The translations under genes were made by a program, and so were the position numbers. DNA of 25,211 nucleotides from AC-50 sp035640455 (GTDB taxonomy: Bacteria; Actinomycetota; Thermoleophilia; Gaiellales; Gaiellaceae): assembly GCA_035640455.1 (NCBI GenBank), contig DASQWB010000024.1:1-25211 (forward strand), read 5' to 3'. The notes under the pieces were generated by a model that was given only the letters and a program-made list of their open reading frames with translations, searched no databases and was not told the DNA's origin. Positions within the stretch are counted from its first letter, which is position 1. Each line of letters starts with the position of its first letter. Shown piece after piece: positions 22,050-25,211 of this stretch.

Positions 22050-22832
22050 TCAGAGAAGCCGCTCGAGGCAGGCGCGCAGGCCCTCGCGCCAGTGCGGCAG
22101 CCGCGGTGCGCCCGTCCGCTCGCTGCGGAGCACCGAGTAAGCCGGGCGCGGCGCCGGGCGCCTGAGGTCGGCGCTCGAGATCCGCCGCACGCGGCAGCGC
22201 AGCCCCGCCTCCTCGAAGATCGCTTCGGCGAGCTCGGCCCAGCTGCACTCGCCGTCTGCCGCGACGTGCCACACGCCTTGCGGCAGCTCGACGACCTCGC
22301 GCAGCGCCTCCGCGAGGTGTCCGACGTAGGTCGGCGCCGAACGCTGGTCGGCGACGACCGCGACCTCGTCCTGCTCGGCTCCGAGCGCGAGCATCGTCCG
22401 CACGAAGTTCCGGCTCGTCCAGCCGAACAAGGCCGAGCTGCGAACGATCCACGCCTCCTCGCCCGCGGCCGCTTCACCTAGCAGCTTCGTCCGGCCGTAG
22501 GCCGACAGCGGGTTCGGCGCGTCGGATTCGACGTACGGCGTGCCCTTGCGCCCGTCGAAGACGTAGTCGGTCGAGACGTAGACGAGCGGCGCGCCGAGCG
22601 ACGCCGCGTGCTGCGTCCCGCCGACGTTCACGGCCGCGGCGCCCTGCGGATCGGCCTCGGCGCCGTCGACGTCGGTCCAGGCGGCGGCGTGCACCACGAG
22701 GTCGAGTTCACCCAACCTCGGAGGCGGCGGCGTCGTCACGTCCCAGTCCTCGCGAGCCAACGCCACCACCTCGTCGTCCGCGAACGCCTCGGCCAGGGCG
22801 TGTCCGAGCTGGCCGCCCGCACCGGTGATCAG
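22050..22832 (-). CDS. rmlD: dTDP-4-dehydrorhamnose reductase, probable CTG start
   Basis: The first canonical start that fits (GTG near 22769) would remove the NAD-binding motif. The frame upstream encodes VLITGAGGQLGHALAEAF, the normal RmlD N-terminus. Between this and the stop there is no ATG, GTG or TTG, but CTG at 22832-22830 overlaps the TGA of rmlC as CTGA, exactly like the ATGA/GTGA overlaps elsewhere in the window. Used as start it gives 260 residues. Other landmarks are AAWTDVDGAE, YVSTDYVFDGRKGTPYVE, the Y-x3-K pair in LSAYGRTKLLGE, and RSSALFGWTSRNFVRTML. It catalyses the last step, NAD(P)H reduction of the 4-keto group to give dTDP-L-rhamnose. It is shorter than most RmlD (about 285-300 residues). 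Confidence 0.9.
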   Translation of the reverse strand: MITGAGGQLGHALAEAFADDEVVALAREDWDVTTPPPPRLGELDLVVHAAAWTDVDGAEADPQGAAAVNVGGTQHAASLGAPLVYVSTDYVFDGRKGTPYVESDAPNPLSAYGRTKLLGEAAAGEEAWIVRSSALFGWTSRNFVRTMLALGAEQDEVAVVADQRSAPTYVGHLAEALREVVELPQGVWHVAADGECSWAELAEAIFEEAGLRCRVRRISSADLRRPAPRPAYSVLRSERTGAPRLPHWREGLRACLERLL

Positions 22833-23296
22833 GACGCGGCGGCGGTGTCCCGCTCGGACAGGATCGGCGATGCCGTGCTCCAGAGGTGCCTGACGCGCGA
22901 GTCGTCCCAGGGGATCTCGTGCTCGTCGGGATCGGCCGGGTCGTACTCCTGGGTGACGTGGTAGAGGAAGAGCAGGTCGGTCAGCGCCTCGAAGCCGTGG
23001 GCGTGCCGGCCGGGGATATAGAGCGCCACCGGGTTGCCGTCGCCGATGTCCTCGGTGAACGTCTCGCCGCTTCCCCGGTCGAGCACCACGACCCGCGCCG
23101 TCCCCTGGACGCAGACGAAGAGGTCGTCCTGGCCGCGCTCGTGGTAGTGCAGGCCGCGGATCACGCCCCGGCGCGAGAACGAGAGGTTTGTCTGCCGTGT
23201 CGACCTCGGAAGCAGGCTCTCGCGGCGGAGCTCGACGAACCAGCCGCGCTCGTCCTCGAAGCGGCGCAGCGGAAACCTCAGCAAGCCGTCGATCAC
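22829..23296 (-). CDS. rmlC: dTDP-4-dehydrorhamnose 3,5-epimerase
   Basis: The 155-residue protein starts with GTG at 23296, overlapping the TGA of rmlA (GTGA). It is a single cupin: FEDERGWFVEL, NLSFSRRGVIRGLHYHERGQ with the catalytic-type His in RGLHYH, ALYIPGRHAHGFEALTDLLFLYHVTQEYDP, and a C-terminal ILSERD that matches the LSxxD end of RmlC. It is shorter than the usual 180 residues. The common Lys after RGLHYQ (in QGKLV) is replaced by Asp-Asp (QDDLFVCV), so it belongs to a divergent branch. Its stop overlaps the presumed CTG start of rmlD. Confidence 0.9.
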   Translation of the reverse strand: MIDGLLRFPLRRFEDERGWFVELRRESLLPRSTRQTNLSFSRRGVIRGLHYHERGQDDLFVCVQGTARVVVLDRGSGETFTEDIGDGNPVALYIPGRHAHGFEALTDLLFLYHVTQEYDPADPDEHEIPWDDSRVRHLWSTASPILSERDTAAAS

Positions 23297-24036
23297 GCGC
23301 GGTTCGCGCCGTTTCCGCGCACGTGGTCGTTCACGGCGTAGTAGGCGTCGATCGACTCGCCCGCGTCGCCCCAGAAGCCCTCGAGGACGTCGGACTCCAT
23401 CTCGCCGCGCTCGACGTACGAATTGTTCACGTCGGTGATCTCGAGCTCGCCGCGCGCCGACGGCTCGAGGTGCGTCACGACGTCCCAGACCTGCTGGTCG
23501 TAGCCGTAGATGCCGGTGACGGCATAGCTCGACGGGGGCGAGGCGGGCTTCTCGACGATCTGGGTCACACGGCCGTTCCCGTCGACGACCGCGACGCCGA
23601 GGTGCCGCAGGTGCTCCTCCTCGTCGAGGCGCGCGAGCAGGATCCGAGCTCCCCGCTCCTGCTTGCGGAAGTTCTCGACGAACGGCCGCAGCGAGCGACC
23701 GAAGACGTTGTCGGCGAGGAGCACGAGCACGCGGTCGTCCCCGACGAACCGCTCCGCGAGCCCGAGCGCCTCGGCGATCCCGCCCTCCTCCTCCTGGTAG
23801 GCGTAGAAGAGCCGATCGATCCCGTAGGCGTGGCCGTCGCCGAGGAGGCGGAAGAACTCGCCCGCGTGCGTGCCGCCTGTCACGAGCATGAGCTCCCTGA
23901 TGCCCGCGTTCACGAGCGCCTCGATCGCGTACATCACCATCGGCCGGTCGTAGATCGGCAGCAGGTGCTTGTTCGTGATCCGCGTCAGCGGATGGAGCCG
24001 CGTGCCCTTGCCGCCCGCGAGGATGACGCCCTTCAT
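23293..24036 (-). CDS. rmlA: Glucose-1-phosphate thymidylyltransferase
   Basis: The 247-residue protein is a sugar nucleotidyltransferase: GVILAGGKGTRLHPLTRITNKHLLPIYDRPMVMYAIE (nucleotide binding), LVLLADNVFGRSL (metal-binding Asp), VTQIVEKPASPPSSYAVTGIYGYD and GELEITDVNNSYVERGE. It belongs to the short form (about 240-250 residues) of RmlA rather than the 290-residue enterobacterial form. It makes dTDP-glucose from dTTP and glucose-1-phosphate, the first step of the pathway. ATG at 24036 has TAGCAT eight bases upstream and no ribosome site. It heads the minus-strand cluster, followed by rmlC in a GTGA overlap. Confidence 0.92.
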   Translation of the reverse strand: MKGVILAGGKGTRLHPLTRITNKHLLPIYDRPMVMYAIEALVNAGIRELMLVTGGTHAGEFFRLLGDGHAYGIDRLFYAYQEEEGGIAEALGLAERFVGDDRVLVLLADNVFGRSLRPFVENFRKQERGARILLARLDEEEHLRHLGVAVVDGNGRVTQIVEKPASPPSSYAVTGIYGYDQQVWDVVTHLEPSARGELEITDVNNSYVERGEMESDVLEGFWGDAGESIDAYYAVNDHVRGNGANRA

Positions 24037-24044
24037 CGTCCGCG

Positions 24045-24074
24045 ATGCTACTTCGGCGCCACTCGACCGGTCAT
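24045..24074 (-). promoter_or_regulatory. Promoter of the rmlA-C-D operon (leaderless)
   Basis: On the minus strand, ATGACC (24074-24069) and TAGCAT (24050-24045) are 18 bases apart, and the -10 ends eight bases before the rmlA ATG. The layout matches the MMPL promoter. Confidence 0.55.
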
Positions 24075-24101
24075 TTCAGACGGATGCACGCAGAAGCAGG
24101 C

Positions 24102-24128
24102 GGGGCCGCGGGCAAAGCCCGCGACCCC
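24102..24128. repeat. Strong GC hairpin in the rmlA upstream gap
   Basis: CGCGGGC (24107-24113) and GCCCGCG (24117-24123) pair around an AAA loop. After one C/A mismatch, GGGG (24102-24105) pairs with CCCC (24125-24128). It lies in the 313-base gap between rmlA and the small membrane protein gene. Apart from this hairpin, the rmlA promoter and a possible micro-ORF, I see nothing else in the gap. Confidence 0.55.
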
Positions 24129-24218
24129 TCGAAGCGGCAGCGCAAGCGCAGCCGCGGCCCGCACATCCTGATGGCGGCACCGCAAGCGGCGCCTTGCACG
24201 GGCGGGGATGCTACGCGG

Positions 24219-24281
24219 CTACGGGTGGCCGATGAGGATGAGCAGCGTCAGCAGTCCGGTAACAGCGACGAGGATGCGCAT
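24219..24281 (-). CDS. Possible 20-residue membrane micropeptide
   Basis: ATG at 24281 opens a 20-codon frame ending in TAG: M-R-I, then a run of hydrophobic residues (LVAVTGLLTLLILIG) and H-P. TACCTT, which fits TANNNT, lies six bases before the ATG; alternatively GAGGG there could act as a ribosome site. A single short membrane helix would be a plausible small protein, but chance cannot be excluded at this length. Confidence 0.3.
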   Translation of the reverse strand: MRILVAVTGLLTLLILIGHP

Positions 24282-24350
24282 CCCTCGAAGGTAGGCCGGA
24301 GGTGTTTCGAGCCGGTGTCGGCTTTGTAAGGAAAGGGAAAGCGAGGGGCG

Positions 24351-24557
24351 ATGAGCGAGGAGCGCGAGGTCCAGCACGACCCGCAGGTGCTCGAGGGCGA
24401 GGACGAGCTGCCGCGCCAGCCGAGCTCGCAGCGCGACCCCTACGTGCCGGAGCCCGGCCCGCGGCCGGGCGAGCGCCGCGCGTTTCGCCTGATGCTGTGG
24501 TCGCTCTTTCCGATCGCGATCGCTGTGGGCGTCGTGATCTGGGCCGCTGTCCGCTAA
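24351..24557 (+). CDS. Small single-helix membrane protein, unknown function
   Basis: The 68-residue protein has an acidic, Pro-rich N-terminal 44 residues (SEEREVQHDPQVLEGEDELP ... PEPGPRPGERR). One C-terminal membrane helix follows (FRLMLWSLFPIAIAVGVVIWAAV) and the protein ends in Arg. It is probably a tail-anchored protein with its N-terminus in the cytoplasm. GAGGGG precedes the ATG closely. It ends 43 bases before the Hsp20 gene, which seems to have its own promoter. I do not recognise a family. Confidence 0.7.
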   Translation: MSEEREVQHDPQVLEGEDELPRQPSSQRDPYVPEPGPRPGERRAFRLMLWSLFPIAIAVGVVIWAAVR

Positions 24558-24587
24558 GCGGGGGACGATCCCGACGCAACCCGCCAG

Positions 24588-24593
24588 TACCCT
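24588..24593 (+). promoter_or_regulatory. Candidate leaderless -10 box of the hsp20-lon operon
   Basis: TACCCT fits TANNNT and ends seven bases before GTG 24601. No ribosome site precedes the GTG. No TTGAC-type -35 and no CTTGAG/CTCAAG HspR-type site was found. Confidence 0.45.
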
Positions 24594-24600
24594 GTGAGCC

Positions 24601-25041
24601 GTGACGAGTCGGCGCGACATCGAACGGCTGCGCGACGAGATCGACGACCTCTTCTCCGAGCTCTGGCAGGTGCCGCGGTTCGCGACGGGCCGGGGCGGTT
24701 TCAGGCCGCAGGTCGACTGCTACCGGACCGAGGATCCGCCCGCGGTCACCGTCGTCGTCGAGCTGCCCGGGGTCGACCCGGACGAGGTGCAGATCGTCGC
24801 GACGCCGCAGGCGCTCCTCGTCGCGGGCGAGCGGCGGCGGCCGCAGGTCGAGGGGTCGCTCTACCAGCGGATGGAGATCGACTACGGCCCCTTCCGGCGC
24901 GAGGTCGCGCTGGCCGACGACGTCGATCCAGAACACGGCTACGCGAGCTACGAGCGCGGCCTGTTGAAGGTGGTGCTGCCGCTTGCCGAGCAGGCGCCGC
25001 GCCCGGCGAAGGTGCCGATCGAGGTGCGGACGAGACCATGA
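24601..25041 (+). CDS. Hsp20 / alpha-crystallin family small heat-shock protein
   Basis: The 146-residue protein has an N-terminal helix (DIERLRDEIDDLFSELWQ). The alpha-crystallin domain follows at about residues 36-135: FRPQVDCYRTEDPPAVTVVVELPGVDPDEVQIVATPQALLVAGERR, then YGPFRREVALADDVDPEHGYASYERGLLKVVLPLAEQ. It ends with a short tail (RPAKVPIEVRTRP) holding an IxV-like motif (PIEV) where oligomer-forming I-x-I is usual. It holds unfolding proteins as an ATP-independent chaperone. The start is GTG. Its TGA overlaps the ATG of the lon gene (ATGA), so chaperone and protease are translated together. Confidence 0.93.
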   Translation: MTSRRDIERLRDEIDDLFSELWQVPRFATGRGGFRPQVDCYRTEDPPAVTVVVELPGVDPDEVQIVATPQALLVAGERRRPQVEGSLYQRMEIDYGPFRREVALADDVDPEHGYASYERGLLKVVLPLAEQAPRPAKVPIEVRTRP

Positions 25042-25211
25042 GCGACTTCGTCGTCGAGCCGACCGACGGACCCGAGATCCCGAAGGTCGTCCCGGTCCTG
25101 CCGCTGAAGGAGATGGTCGTCTTCCCCGAGTCGATGAGCCCGCTCGCGATCGGCCAGGAGCGCTCGGTGAAGCTCGTCGAGGACGTCGTCTCCGGCGACC
25201 GCGTCGTCGCG
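25038..25211 (+). CDS. lon: Lon protease, N-terminal part (cut by window edge)
   Basis: ATG at 25038 overlaps the Hsp20 stop. The 58 residues present start MSDFVVEPTDGPEIPKVVPVLPLKEMVVFPESMSPLAIGQERSVKLVEDVV, the beginning of the Lon substrate-binding (LAN/PUA-like) domain; the pattern VPVLPLKEMVVFPxxxxPLxIGxxRS is very typical of Lon. The AAA and Ser-Lys protease domains would lie beyond the window, so a stand-alone Lon-N-domain protein is not fully excluded. Next to Hsp20 this makes a protein quality-control operon. Confidence 0.85.
   Translation, partial: MSDFVVEPTDGPEIPKVVPVLPLKEMVVFPESMSPLAIGQERSVKLVEDVVSGDRVVA

Noticed and set aside
24045..24329. 94-codon plus-strand frame in the gap before the small membrane protein
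   Set aside because: No ribosome site and low-complexity Arg/Ala/Gly content; it runs through the GC hairpin.

Overview
The window is GC-rich bacterial DNA (about 70% G+C), densely packed, with many GTG starts and ATGA/GTGA stop-start overlaps. The gene content points to a deep-branching actinomycete: a DUF6458-like membrane protein, an ATP-binding LuxR-family (LAL) regulator, a PknB-type kinase, an actinobacterial-style SpoIID protein and a secreted family I associate with Thermoleophilia. Placement in Thermoleophilia is inference; no rRNA is present.

Left part (1-5510). The tail of a small membrane protein and an FAD amine oxidase/BON-domain pair converge on a clear terminator. A homocysteine S-methyltransferase-like gene is broken by an internal deletion and a one-base shift. 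Next come a promoter, a stand-alone receiver and a CHASE3-HAMP histidine kinase, joined by an ATGA overlap. The kinase converges on a secreted protein whose signal-peptide region has no usable in-frame start.

Centre (5510-18835). A tRNA-Lys(CTT) diverges from a tightly overlapping nucleotide-sugar operon: 2-epimerase, 6-dehydrogenase, 3-dehydrogenase, N-acetyltransferase. This looks like the UDP-ManNAc3NAcA (Wbp/Wlb) route without its aminotransferase. A secreted protein of unknown function follows. On the opposite strand, a SpoIID/LytB-domain protein and a secreted subtilisin overlap. A membrane Ser/Thr kinase converges on the LAL regulator. The LAL regulator diverges from a run of four small genes: a stand-alone LuxR-type HTH protein, a 67-residue basic protein and two tandem related secreted proteins.

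Right part (18836-25211). A full dTDP-L-rhamnose set lies on the minus strand in the order rmlA-rmlC-rmlD-MMPL transporter-rmlB. After a gap of about 310 bases come a small membrane protein, an Hsp20 chaperone and the start of Lon protease (cut by the window edge).

Two themes recur. Cell-envelope carbohydrate synthesis appears twice, and several genes have a TANNNT -10 box 6-9 bases before the start codon with no Shine-Dalgarno sequence, suggesting leaderless transcripts. Four promoters also have a TGAC-type -35 at 17-18 bases spacing. No CRISPR array, insertion sequence or prophage was seen.
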